This document shows, piece after piece, positions 21,981-32,244 of a DNA stretch of 64,000 nucleotides (its first letter is position 1; the number at the start of each line of letters is the position of its first letter). This DNA comes from Prorocentrum cordatum (taxonomy: Eukaryota; Sar; Dinophyceae; Prorocentrales; Prorocentraceae), in NCBI GenBank assembly GCA_963575745.1, contig CAUYUJ010016688.1, forward strand, positions 1 through 64,000, in the 5' to 3' direction. A model generated the notes under the pieces. That model worked only from the letters and a program-made list of their open reading frames with translations. It had not been told where the DNA came from and made no database searches. Both the position numbers and the translations under genes were made by a program.

Positions 21981-23330
21981 ATGGGCCCAGCGAGGGGCGG
22001 CACGCAGATGGGTGACGGCGGTGCTGGTGGCAGCGGTGGCGGCAGGCAGACCAGCAGCTCCTCGCCCGACTCAGTGGGTAGCAGGAGCACATCCCGCAGT
22101 GAGCATCGCAGACGCGGTGAACGACGCAGAGAGCGACGACAGCAGGCTGCCGCCAGCGCGGAGGCCACCCCGCGCCCGCGCCCTCTGCACGACGTACGCC
22201 TGTCTGGCTGGGACGTGGTGCCCCCCACTCCGCCGCACACCGCCCAGGGAAGTCAAGTGGGCGGTCCCGCGGAGGGAGGAGCCGTTGCTGGACCTCAGCG
22301 CGGCCTGGTGCTCTCCGAGGGTGACGTCGAGGCGCTCGAGCTCATGCCGACCTTCGCATCGCAGCAGCCACAGCAGCACGGCGAGCAGGATGCCTGGGCG
22401 GCAGCAGCAGCTCAACGCTTCGGCCCTCCGCCCGCAGCAGGAGGAGCGTCAGCCGCCGCGCCTGGCACACCAAACCTCTCCAGCATGCTCGCCAACATGG
22501 AGCGCCGCCTCGGCACGCAGATCCAGACTACGACCAGCAACCTCTCGCAGATCTTCCAGTCCACCCAGCAGGAGTTCGCCCAGGCCGTCGACGCCCGCTT
22601 CGCCGCGGTGGACTCGCGCCTGGGGTGCATGGAGCAGCGGATGGCGGACTTTGGCCGCCTTCGCCAGGAGATGGCCGATCTACGATCAGAGATGGGCGTC
22701 GTGGCGTCAGCCACGCCTCAGGCCCCTATGCTGGAGACGGGGTGGTCCAGGCCAATCGACCCCACCATCCTGTCCATCGTGGCACGTGCGAACGTCCCGA
22801 AGGAGGCGGTCGAGAGGGCGATGCAGCAGCTCCTGGTGGACGCAGAGTTGCACAACCTCAACCCGGTGGCGACAAAGCTGGAGGGCGAGGAGATGGGGAG
22901 GCACTTCAAGCTCCGTTGCGTGGGCGCTGTGGGCTTGGCCTCGCGGCGCGTGGGAAAGCTCGTGGGCCTCTTGCGTACTGGCCCGTCGACGTGGAGAGAG
23001 TTCGCGGCAATGCTACCGAACGGATCAAGCGTCCAGCTCAGTGTTGGCCGCGACCGCAACCAGTCTCAGATCTCCCACGAGATCTACCTCAAGCGTATCA
23101 AGTCCGCCCTCCAGGAGACGATCGACGCACGCCTCTTCGCAGACAAAGAGGCCAACGCCATCGCGGTCCAATGGCGCCAGCTGCTCAAGCTTTCCATCGC
23201 GTCCCCAGGAGCTACACCGACGGTCTCTTGGAACATGGTGGCGGTACGTGCCATCGGCCAGACGCAAGACGCCCTGCAGGCGGTGGTGGACCGCGTCTTG
23301 GAGCCAGAGGCGCAGCAGTGGACGCTTTGA
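21981..23330 (+). CDS. Element 1 ORF1, 449-aa non-LTR retrotransposon protein
   Basis: Starts at an ATG in excellent context (GCCATGG), 164 bases after the spliced leader; the ATG that touches the leader at 21817 is in another frame and too close to the cap to be a likely start. Residues 1-60 are Gly/Ser/Arg-rich, about 130-165 Gln/Ala-rich, and about 168-250 form a likely coiled coil (ANMERRLGTQI to MADLRSEMG). Residues 255-449 are a mixed, globular-looking region with no zinc knuckle that I can see. By position it is the ORF1 protein, which in such elements binds element RNA; that role is inferred. The stop lies in CTT TGA C (23325-23331), the likely hand-over point to ORF2 in the +1 frame. 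Confidence 0.75.
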   Translation: MGPARGGTQMGDGGAGGSGGGRQTSSSSPDSVGSRSTSRSEHRRRGERRRERRQQAAASAEATPRPRPLHDVRLSGWDVVPPTPPHTAQGSQVGGPAEGGAVAGPQRGLVLSEGDVEALELMPTFASQQPQQHGEQDAWAAAAAQRFGPPPAAGGASAAAPGTPNLSSMLANMERRLGTQIQTTTSNLSQIFQSTQQEFAQAVDARFAAVDSRLGCMEQRMADFGRLRQEMADLRSEMGVVASATPQAPMLETGWSRPIDPTILSIVARANVPKEAVERAMQQLLVDAELHNLNPVATKLEGEEMGRHFKLRCVGAVGLASRRVGKLVGLLRTGPSTWREFAAMLPNGSSVQLSVGRDRNQSQISHEIYLKRIKSALQETIDARLFADKEANAIAVQWRQLLKLSIASPGATPTVSWNMVAVRAIGQTQDALQAVVDRVLEPEAQQWTL

Positions 23331-23331
23331 C
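23325..23331 (+). promoter_or_regulatory. Candidate +1 frameshift site CTT TGA C
   Basis: ORF1 reads CTT then the stop TGA; ORF2 reads TTT GAC from one base later. A slip of the Leu tRNA from CTT to TTT would join the frames exactly. The heptamer is the same as the +1 site of bacterial release factor 2 (prfB), and CUU is also the slip codon of yeast Ty1. Use in this organism is inferred, supported by the missing ORF2 start codon. Confidence 0.55.
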
Positions 23332-26300
23332 ACTCTCTCACGTGCATGGGGAGGTGATGGCGATGGTGTGCATCTGGGGACCTGGAACTGTCGGGCGCTC
23401 AAGCAGTCTGGGAGGAATGCCACCAAAAAGATCAAGAAGAAGCTTGCTCATATTCAGCGACATTGGAAGGGGCCAATGGTGCTGGCACTACAGGAGACGC
23501 ATGCGTCTGAGCACAGCATGCAGGTACTCCTGGAGCGTTTGGGGAAACCGTTCTGCTGCTTCTCCTCGTGCATGTCGGGGGGCCGAGAAGATGCAGGAGG
23601 TGTAGCCACGGTGGTGACAGCTACGGCGGAAGGCTACGCCTGCGATTTTGTTTCCGAGGAGATGGTCCCAGGCCGCATCCTCAGGCTCAGTGGTGAAGTT
23701 CGTCCCTTGACTCAGGGGAGTCAGAAGTGCAGCTTCATCCACTGGAATTTCCACAACCACGACATCTCACCTGATCAACGGCGACGCGTCGCGCACCGTC
23801 TTCGGCAGGACCTGGCGTGGGCACACCATTGCCCTGCCACTCGGTCCACCTTCGTCGTGGGCGACTTCAACTTCGGCGACTATGATGAGACAGACACCTT
23901 CCTGGACGCCGACCAGCCTCCACAGACGCAGGCCGAGCATCCCCGCCGTGGTGAAGGCGGTCGTGCCCAGGCGGCGCCTGCGGCTGGCCAGTCCGCTCGG
24001 CTGGCCCGCCATCCTGGCCAGCGACAGTGGCTGGAGGCGCTGCGGGCAGCAACGGAAATGATGCCAGGCAAGCCAACGCATTGGAACGCCAGCACACGCA
24101 CCAGCTCCTCCATCGACCGAGTGTTCGTGGGGATACCGCAATGGCAGCTATGCCAGGGCTGGCAATCGTGCCACGTGCGGGGCGAGGCACGTGAGTTGCA
24201 CATCAGAGGGATTAGCGATCACTCCTTGGTCGCAGTTTCGCTGCTACGCCGAGCGCCTGGGCGCCGACACCACGACGCGCCAGCGGCCATCCCCCTCGCT
24301 GTGGTCCAGCGCCCGCGCTACAAGGAGATTGTTGACGGGTACTTGGCAATGGTCCACCTGCAGCACCAAGAGCCACCTGACGAATACAAGTACCTCGCGC
24401 GGATCTTGCAGGCGGCGGCCAGGGACGTCCAGAATGAGATCCTCGTCGCTGAGGGCCGGACCAAGGGGGCCACCGCCATCATCTGGCGACAGATGGCGAG
24501 GGCGTTCTGGCGCCAAGACTGGAGGCTGGCGCAGTTGGTGGTATCTCAGAACGCCTGGGCACGGGAGCTGATAAGGGTCTCCGAGCTGTCCCGATCGGTC
24601 GAGATCCTCGACTACGGCGAGTTCCAGAGGAGATACAACATCGCCCAGCGGAAGGACGCAGCGAGCAGGCGTCGAGTCCTCGAGGAAGCGGTCCAGCATG
24701 AGCCTGCTGAATGTCGTAGGCGCCAGCTCATGGCCCAGCAGCGAGCTCTGAAGCGGAGGGCGCGGCTTTGGGCCCCCTTCAACGCTCGGCGCTACCTCGC
24801 GTGCCTCGAGATGGACGGGGCCGAGTTGATCGAGACCACAGACATCAACGCAGCGCTGGGCCAGCACTGGGGCAAGGTATTCTGCCCGCCGACACCCGCC
24901 GCACTCGCCAGGAAGAGAGCCCGAGAACAGCCGGCCTACCTGAAGCGCTTCGGGGTCCCCGCAGTCGACTGGGACACCTGCCGCCCACCCACTGTGGCGA
25001 CGGTGCGGGAGGCGCTCCGTCGTGCGCGCCCAGCAGCCCCTGGCCCTGACGGCCTCCCAGCCGCCGCATGGGCTATCGCGGCCGGCGGCGCGGAGGCCCT
25101 CCACCGCGCCCTTGTGTGGATGCTGGGCGGCCTGCCCATGCGCTCAGACTACAACCGCGCGATCATTATCTTCCTGCCGAAGGGATCGGCAATGGCCGAC
25201 ATGGTGAGCGTCTCGAGAGCCCCTGGCTGCACGCGCCCGCTTTCGCTGCGCAACACGGGGGCCAAGGCGATCAGTGCCGCCCTGAACCAACCTCTGAAGA
25301 GAGCTGTACAGGCGGCAGTGGCGCCTAGCCAGCGAGGCTTCATCTGTCAGCGTCACTTTCTAGAGAACCTAATCGAGCTCGACAGTCACGCGAGAATTGC
25401 AAGCATGAGGGCGATGAATCACCCCAGCTCTGACGTCGCCTCGCCTCTGCTTCTTGCTTATGACTATGCGCATGCTTTCCCATCAGTGGCCCACTCGTGG
25501 CTCTGGGCCGTCTTGCACCAATGGGGAGCTCCAGAGGCCCTAGTGAATGCTATCCGCGCCAACTATCTGATGGCGGCCGCCGTCAGCTCTGACTGCTCTA
25601 GGGGCCTCCTCTTCCTCATCCTCGCTGGGGTCCTCCAAGGTGACCCTCTGTCTGGCAGTCTGTTTGTCCTAGCAGCTCATGCGTTCTGCGCAGACATGGA
25701 GCGCGCCCTTGAGGCCGTTGGCAAAGGGGTCGGGAGGTGGTGTGCGGGCGACGTGGGGGCGGTGGTGTGGGGAGAGGCTGGCCTCAAGGAGCTCGCTAGG
25801 ATTTTCAAGAATTCAGATAAACTGGCGGGGCTCGCTTTAAAACCATCGAAGTGTTGTGCCACCGCACTTTGGGCCCCGTGGTCGGAAGATCTCGTTGCCA
25901 CGACGTCCGAGATGCTGGCCTCTGCGTGTGCCCCATGGGCTGAATTCAAGATTGGTCCGACGCTAGAGTACCTCGGATGCACAGTAGGCCCAGCCGCGGA
26001 GAGCGAAGAGCAGTGGGCAGCACCAGTGGCGAAGCTTGAGCACCGCGTCGCCGCTCTGGCGCGGTCGCACGCCGACACTGCTGCCACCGTCTCTCTCTAC
26101 CACGAGCGAGCTCTTAGTGTGCTCTCGTACAAATCACAATTATATGAAATTCCTCGGTCCCTCCAGCGGCGGGAGAAAGATTTGCTGACTCGTGTGTTTC
26201 GGGCCCCTGGATCCTGGCTCTCGATCTCCTGCTTCCTCGACCTCGACTCCCTCGGCGGCCCGCGGGTCCAGGGTTTCCGAAGCAATGCTCTCGCCGCCAG

Positions 26301-27243
26301 GATGAGGACCGCCCTGTCGTTTAAAGAATGTTGGTCCAGGATGTGTGACCTCCTTGAAGCCGCCGCGTGGGAGCATGCCCAGGTTGGCCAACTGCACTGG
26401 CGCGGCCCAGGTGGGGCCGAGGAGCTCGGCCACTGGCCGTCCTTCTGGCGGGAGCCGGCGGTTGCGTGGTCTCTGAGGGAGGCGGCGGAAGCTCGACCGT
26501 CTCTGGGTCGGGACCGTCTGGCGGCCCTGGAGGGGCTGGCGGCCCTCGAGGCCGAGCGCCGTGTCGCGCGAGAACGCTCCGCACCGCAGAGGGCGGAACG
26601 ATCTGGCGGGGCTGGTAGTGGGGGCCCTAGACTCAAAGTGCAGCGTGCTCTGCTGAGAGGCATCCGTCCTGCGATTTACCTTTCTCCCACTCGTGCCCCT
26701 TCCTCCCCCCCCCGCTCCCTCATCGCCTGTCTGCGTCTCCGTCTTGTCAAGTGGTTTGGGATCACTCTCGAGACTTCAGCGACCTTCGACTGGGACGCTA
26801 TCAATTCTATGCTCGCCGAGGCCCCCCCCTCCTGGCGTATGGCCGCCATCCGCACTTGGACGGGAGGTTGGGTCACTGACACTAGACTAAGGAATGTCGA
26901 CCAAGGCTGCCTGCTCGGCTGCGAGGATGCCCGATATAGCCTATCACATTACATCAACTGCCGCCGATTTCTGTGGAATGTGGCGATGGTCTCCCGTCTC
27001 TCCCTCCCTGCCTCCACCTCTGACCGTCTCGCTCTGTCGGAATGCTCGCTGGTGCGGCTGCGCCAGATAGTCATCCTTTATCACTTCCACCGTCTGCTGC
27101 ATGCGAAGCGACGAGCCCCTGGCTCGGCCGCGCCCGACCCGCCGTCGTCTCTCCTCATTGCCCGCGCCGCTCGCCTCGCCACCGACCTGCCGATGGGCGA
27201 GTGGAGGCGCGCGAGCGCGCGGCGAGAGAGAGGCCAAGGGTAG
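23326..27243 (+). CDS. Element 1 ORF2: APE endonuclease and reverse transcriptase, 1305 codons
   Basis: Lies in the +1 frame relative to ORF1 and has no Met before the endonuclease core (first Met is residue 51), so I count from the shifted TTT codon. APE motifs in order: TWNCR (N21), LQETH (E57), GDFNF (D180, N182), SIDRVF (D264), SDHSL (D298, H299). RT: APGPDGLPA, motif A YDYAHAFPS (D713), motif B GVLQGDPLSGS (from 768), motif C CAGDV (806-810), where YADD would be expected; the first catalytic Asp is Gly, so activity is doubtful. A C-terminal Cys/His motif is at C1195, C1199, H1208, C1212. No RNase H domain seen. The same open frame continues upstream to the ATG at 21817 (1808 codons in all), but that part reads as an Arg/Ser/Trp-rich shadow of ORF1. 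Product: the cutting and copying enzyme for target-primed reverse transcription. Confidence 0.85.
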   Translation, partial: FDTLSRAWGGDGDGVHLGTWNCRALKQSGRNATKKIKKKLAHIQRHWKGPMVLALQETHASEHSMQVLLERLGKPFCCFSSCMSGGREDAGGVATVVTATAEGYACDFVSEEMVPGRILRLSGEVRPLTQGSQKCSFIHWNFHNHDISPDQRRRVAHRLRQDLAWAHHCPATRSTFVVGDFNFGDYDETDTFLDADQPPQTQAEHPRRGEGGRAQAAPAAGQSARLARHPGQRQWLEALRAATEMMPGKPTHWNASTRTSSSIDRVFVGIPQWQLCQGWQSCHVRGEARELHIRGISDHSLVAVSLLRRAPGRRHHDAPAAIPLAVVQRPRYKEIVDGYLAMVHLQHQEPPDEYKYLARILQAAARDVQNEILVAEGRTKGATAIIWRQMARAFWRQDWRLAQLVVSQNAWARELIRVSELSRSVEILDYGEFQRRYNIAQRKDAASRRRVLEEAVQHEPAECRRRQLMAQQRALKRRARLWAPFNARRYLACLEMDGAELIETTDINAALGQHWGKVFCPPTPAALARKRAREQPAYLKRFGVPAVDWDTCRPPTVATVREALRRARPAAPGPDGLPAAAWAIAAGGAEALHRALVWMLGGLPMRSDYNRAIIIFLPKGSAMADMVSVSRAPGCTRPLSLRNTGAKAISAALNQPLKRAVQAAVAPSQRGFICQRHFLENLIELDSHARIASMRAMNHPSSDVASPLLLAYDYAHAFPSVAHSWLWAVLHQWGAPEALVNAIRANYLMAAAVSSDCSRGLLFLILAGVLQGDPLSGSLFVLAAHAFCADMERALEAVGKGVGRWCAGDVGAVVWGEAGLKELARIFKNSDKLAGLALKPSKCCATALWAPWSEDLVATTSEMLASACAPWAEFKIGPTLEYLGCTVGPAAESEEQWAAPVAKLEHRVAALARSHADTAATVSLYHERALSVLSYKSQLYEIPRSLQRREKDLLTRVFRAPGSWLSISCFLDLDSLGGPRVQGFRSNALAARMRTALSFKECWSRMCDLLEAAAWEHAQVGQLHWRGPGGAEELGHWPSFWREPAVAWSLREAAEARPSLGRDRLAALEGLAALEAERRVARERSAPQRAERSGGAGSGGPRLKVQRALLRGIRPAIYLSPTRAPSSPPRSLIACLRLRLVKWFGITLETSATFDWDAINSMLAEAPPSWRMAAIRTWTGGWVTDTRLRNVDQGCLLGCEDARYSLSHYINCRRFLWNVAMVSRLSLPASTSDRLALSECSLVRLRQIVILYHFHRLLHAKRRAPGSAAPDPPSSLLIARAARLATDLPMGEWRRASARRERGQG

Positions 27244-27268
27244 TCTGACCAAGGGACATCCATGGACG

Positions 27269-27335
27269 CTCCGCCTCCTCCTCCTCCTCCTCCTCCTCCC
27301 TCCTCCCTCCTCCTGCCTCTTCCCTCCGCCGACCC
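27269..27335. repeat. (CTC)n at the 3' edge of element 1
   Basis: CTCCTCCTC units about 30 bp after the ORF2 stop. With 21764-21797 this brackets the element with the same microsatellite. No poly(A) is seen between the stop and the repeat. Confidence 0.85.
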
Positions 27336-27539
27336 CCAGACGATGTGAGGAACCCACGGGGCCCCCAGAACGGCTTGCACGACGAGCTGGGTTTCAGCTG
27401 CTTTTGGTTTGGGTATCCTTGCAATTCCCCCCCCCGGGTCTCCGCTCCTCTGACCACTTCTTGGACCGCAGGGGGAGGGGGAACTGGGGGAGCGGAGCAG
27501 CCTATCACTTCGCACGCTTCTGGACATCTCTGGCGAGCG

Positions 27540-28135
27540 CCTTGGGGCTTCGAGGAGGCCTCGTGGACCTTTCTTCGGGGCCCTTCTGGGGCTTCTCGGG
27601 GGGGCCTCCTGGGTGCGTCTCCGGGCCTCTTGTGGGGCTCTTGGGGCTTTTCGGGGTGCGTCTCGGCGGTCTCTAGGGTTATCTTTGGCCTCTGGGCTCC
27701 TTCCCTCTCTCCTCCTCCCTTGAGCCTCTCTAGAGGACGTCTGTGGCCTTCTTGGCCGTTTATGGGATCCTATTGGGCCGTTTGGGGGGTCTGTTGGGCC
27801 GTTTTGGGGGCCTCTTGGGCCGTCTTGGGGCGCTCTCGGGGCATTCAGGGGCCTTCTTACGGCGATCTTGGGGGCCTCCTGGGGGCCGTCTTGTGTTGTC
27901 ACAAAAGCTCGAGCGGACGAGAACGTTGAAATCCTTCAAGCACCAAGGAGAAATTGTTCGCTTCCGCCCCTCGAAGCCCTCTTGGAGGTACTCTTGGAGC
28001 TTTCTTGAGGCGTCCCGGACGCCTCTTGCATCGTCTTCAGACCCGCTTGGGCGTCTGGGTGCAATCCTGGGGTGGGTCAGGGTCCTCTTGGACTGGCTGG
28101 CTGGCTGGATTTGGAGGCTCGGAGGGCCCCGGAGG
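27540..28135 (+). repeat. Degenerate CTTGGGGGCCTCTTGGG minisatellite
   Basis: Units of 12-20 bp such as GGCCTCTTGGGCCGTCTTGG. Same family as 21112-21400. Frames across it have no domain. Confidence 0.7.
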
Positions 28136-28139
28136 TAAG

Positions 28140-30130
28140 CTGACGAGCTCGTGCCCCCCCCCTCGTGTCCCTCCCCCACCCAGAGCAGGATTTTGGACCC
28201 CAGGGGAGGGGGAAACGGGGAGGGAGACAGACAAGTATCTCACCAACCTTTTCGCCTCCTGTACGCGGGGGTCCGCGGCTCTTGTCATGCCTGTGCCAAC
28301 CAGTGTTGCTCCTGTGTGGGACGCATCCGTCCTGAGCAGTCTATCCTATGCGAGGCAACAGTTAACGGCCAACGAGCTTAGCAGGTATGATGCTTTGACG
28401 GAGTCATGTGGCGAGGAGCCAACATGTGAAGAAATGGCATTACGGAATACGAAAAGCGATGGTGAAGATATGATCGTCTTCTCCTCCAGCTGTCCCCATC
28501 ATTTTCACCCTGCCACTTCAGACATCAAGCTATTCCTCTTTTCGTGTATCTCCCTTTCAATGCACTCCTCCGTCATAATCTTCTCAGTGTTCTGCGTACC
28601 TTATCTGTGTGAAGAGGAAGTGGCTACCGAGACACTAGACACGTTGGAGGAAGGTGCGACACCATCATTCCCGTCACGCTCAGGCTACCATTGGGGAAAA
28701 ATGAGGGGGTAAAACGACGCATAAGGAGGCAGATGGGGAGGGATCTTTGGACGTGGGAGGGGAGGGTAGGAGAGGCGTAGGGATGGGGGATTTGATGGGT
28801 GAATGGGTGGGCGGATGGAAGGACGGCGGCAATGGCCTCTGTCCGCGTGGCCCAGCGGGGTGGGGGGCATTAGATGTCGTGACCGCCTCCAACGAGCGAA
28901 GGAAGGAAGGAAGGAAGAAAGAAACTTTCAGGGAGGCGAGAGAGACGACAGGGAGGGAAGGAGCTTGGGAGCGAGGTTGGGAGGGAGGGAGGGAGGTAGG
29001 GTGGAAGGACGTGTAAGGGTGAGGAGGAGAAGGAGGAGGATAAGTCATGCTGAGTATGGGTGGGAGGGAGAGGACGAGAAAGGTTGCTTGACACAGCATG
29101 AGCTCGGACGTGGCGATAAGTGCTGGGGAGGTACGCAGAAGACGATGAGCAGGGGAAGGATGGATAACCATAGTGGTATTTGCAGCATGAGGGAGTGTGC
29201 ACATGGCGCCCCTTTGTCTCTTTCCCTTCTTCTTCTCCTGGTTTCTCTCTCTCTCTCTCTTTCCCTCGCTCTCTCTCTCTCTCTCTCTTTTTCTCCCTCT
29301 CTGCCTATCCGTCTATCTCGCTTTTGCCATTCTCGCGTATACATGCGATACACATGTAATTGTAGATATGCAAGTGCGTATGCGTGTATGTGTGTACATA
29401 AACAATTTCGAAGACTTCTACGGCGAACCACGTCCGCCTCCTGCCTTCCGGAAACGCCTATGTGGCCAACCGTTGTGCTGAAGGATTGCCAAACTATTCG
29501 ACTATGCGTTTCCCCCAGGCTTTGTGGACAGCCTAAGAAGGGTGGAGGGAAAGGTGGAGGAGCAGGAAGGGTAGGGGGAGCCATGAAGCAGGCATGCAAC
29601 GACAATCGAGCATTGATCGGGCGTCGAGCGAATGTAGAGCAACCGGAGCACCCGTCCACCCATCCACGAGCACACCTGGGCACATGCCCGTGTGTGCATC
29701 CCAGCTGTCCCTCCTCGGAACGCCCGCTCACCAGCCCGGCCATTTACGTACAGATGCTCACGCATACATGTTGACGCATGTGCACGCGGACAGACAAGCA
29801 CAAACTCACATGCATCGACGCCCACTCGACTGCAGACGCACGCGCGTTCAGACTCAAACGCTTTGCTACATCCGCAAGTACGATGGTCGCAGCAGAAGGC
29901 AGAGAAGGAGGAGGGACAGCACCGCGGAATAGAAAGCAGTAGCGAGTGGCAGGTAACGGCGTCTCCGAGCCCACTAGCGTGAAGAGCTTGGCAAGCCTCG
30001 GGGTGAGCCTTTCGAGGGAGAGGTGGGGGAATAGTCTCCTGCAGTCGCTCTTGAACGTGCCCCCTCCTCCCCGCCCCAACCTCAGCCTCTTCCACTTCCC
30101 TCCCTGTCCTCTCACACGCGTAATCCCGTC
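28140..30130. other. Intergenic, no recognised gene
   Basis: Holds GGAAGGAAGGAAGG and GGGAGGGAGGGAGG units near 28898-29030 and (CT)n at 29238-29300. Open frames at 28680-29774 on both strands mostly follow these low-complexity stretches; I find no motif. Confidence 0.5.
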
Positions 30131-30137
30131 TTTAGAG

Positions 30138-30300
30138 TGCGTTAGCGCCGATTAGCGTCTGGCTGGTAATCGATGAGATAGCGCCGATTTAGCGTCGATT
30201 AGCGTCGATTCGTGCAGATTTTCTGGCGATTGACGTCGAATCGCCAGGGCCAACAAGATGGTATGGGAGGCTCCGAAGAGTTGCGACAGAACTCTTCCCC
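30138..30300 (+). repeat. Dispersed TAGCGTCGAT repeat, copy 1
   Basis: CGATGAGATAGCGCCGATTT then AGCGTCGATTAGCGTCGATT and, ~60 bp on, ACAAGATGGTATGGGAGGCT. The order and text recur at 58738-58895, so this is one ~150-bp dispersed family with an internal 11-bp unit. Confidence 0.7.
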
Positions 30301-31130
30301 GCTTTCCCCGCCCCCCTGCCCCCTGCCCCCAGCTCTCCTGCCCTCTCTTGCCTCCCCTCCTTTGCACCCCTTGGCCCCCCTGCCCTCCTGGGGTCCCCTC
30401 TCCGTCTCCGCCCTCCCTTGCCGCCCTCGCCCCCTGCCCCTCCCTCCTCCTCTGGCCCGCTCTGGCTTCACGGTCGACGCAGAGGTTCGCCCCGCCCGCC
30501 CTGGGTCGGCCCGAGCTGGGTCCCCTTTTGCCGGTGGCTCTCGTGCGGACGGGCGCACCACGGCGGACCGCGCACACCGCGGACCACTGCCGCGCTCGGG
30601 TTCGCCGCTTTCGACCAAGCGCGCTGCCTGGTCCAGGGTCTCTGCGCGCGCCTCGCGTGCGTCGCCTGGGAGGGCATCTGGCTGACCTCTCGGACGTGCT
30701 GCGTGGGACGGCGTCGCCTTTCGCCCGATGAGGCGCGCACTTGCGGGCTTCTTGTCAGAAAGGGACACCAGATTCCTCGTCGACGCTGCTGATCCATTGG
30801 GCGCTCTGAGTTCCGTTCACCAGAGGCGCTGGCCTCATGACGAACCATCGGTGCATGAGCAGGCATCTTCGCAACGTGTCGCTGGCCAGCCTGGAACGCA
30901 CATCTGGGGTGCCATTGTCCTTGGCCAGCGCGCTTGAAGAGCTTCTGTGCTCAAGACTCTGTACTCCGAGAGGTATGGCAGCCGCGAGAGCGGCCGCGCA
31001 GCGCCCCAGACGGCCTCCTGCCGCAGCCCTTCCTGGCACCTCGCCTGGGGTGCGCGAGCATCCCTGCAGCTTCCCGCTCGTCGGCGCAGCGAGCCATGGT
31101 GCAGTGGAAGAGCTGAGGCGAATGGTCGAC
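30300..31130. other. GC-rich intergenic, no recognised gene
   Basis: Several overlapping frames are open on both strands because of base composition (CCCCTGCCC-rich near 30300-30450). None shows a domain. Confidence 0.45.
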
Positions 31131-31134
31131 TACC

Positions 31135-31302
31135 CGCAAGAGTGACCATTCGCCGGAGTGACCTTTGGTGCGGGCTCATTGGGGTCCCGCGATTGCCGAG
31201 CGCGATTGCGATATCAGCGTCTTGCGCACTTGTGTTTGATCCCCCCGCGGCGCCCAAGAAGCCGCGCACCAGAGGTCACTCTTACCCAGGGTCACTCTTG
31301 CG
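31135..31302. mobile_element. MITE-like element, copy 2
   Basis: Left end CGCAAGAGTGACC..CCGGAGTGACCTTTGG (31135-31169), right end CCAGAGGTCACTCTTACCCA then GGGTCACTCTTGCG (31269-31302), inverted relative to the left. Within each end AAGAGTGACC-type text occurs twice. Internal bases 31170-31225 parallel copy 1 at 4191-4398. Confidence 0.7.
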
Positions 31303-31904
31303 TGGAGCCGAAATGGGAAGGGGGAGGGCAGAGAAGGCAGCCGAGCCGTCCCCCGGCAGGCCACACGCGGCAGTGTCTGGCTCGGCGGCCGTGGCTCCTC
31401 TGAAGCGGTGCCAAGCCGCATGTGCCCCACCCGGCGTCTTCATGGCCCGATGCTCCGCTATCGCTACGATGGGGGCGTTCGTTAAGGAATCTGCCAGGGG
31501 GGCTTTAAACCCTGGAGGATTCCTTATCTGATGAGGTCGGCAGTGATATCCATGGCCAATCCACGATTGGTGTTCCACCAGCTTCCAGACCCTGAATTCC
31601 TTACCCAATGCCCTCACCGTACTTATTGGTCGGACTTTGCCTGCGTTCAAGGCTCTGGAGGCTTCGGCGCCTAATCGAGCCCCGCGCGCGCTTGAGCTTT
31701 CGATGCCTGCAGCGCCACCCGTCTCCAGCCGACAGCAGGGGCAGTGGAGCGTCGGTGTGTCCAAGACGTTTTATCTGCTGGCTCCGCTGCTGCCATCCTG
31801 GTCAGCCTGGGGTTGTGCCCTGCTAGGGTGCCTGCACGGACACTCCTTTAGCGTGTGTCTGCTCACGGGTACCCCTGTGACATGTGCCTGTGCACGGGGA
31901 GGAT

Positions 31905-32210
31905 CGGGAGGAGGAGGAAGAGGAGGAGGAGGAGGAGGAGGAGCATGAGCAGGAGGAGGATTAATAATGAGGAGGAATGATGATGGTGATGCTGATGAGG
32001 ATGATGCTGATGATGCTGCTGATGATGATGCTGATGATGCTGATGATGCTGCTGATGATGGTGGTGGTGGTTGTGGTGATGATGATGAGGATGCTGATGA
32101 TGACGATGACGAAGATGATGATGCTTATGATGATGCTGATGATGATGAGGAGGATGACGATGATGATGACGATGATGACGATGATGATGCTGATGATGCT
32201 GATGATGATG

Positions 32211-32244
<34 letters not shown>

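Noticed and set aside
21817-23325. N-terminal 500 codons of the 1808-codon frame as a real protein domain
   Set aside because: Composition is Arg/Ser/Trp/Pro-rich and motif-free, while the other frame (21981-23330) gives a natural coiled-coil protein. It is best read as a shadow of ORF1.
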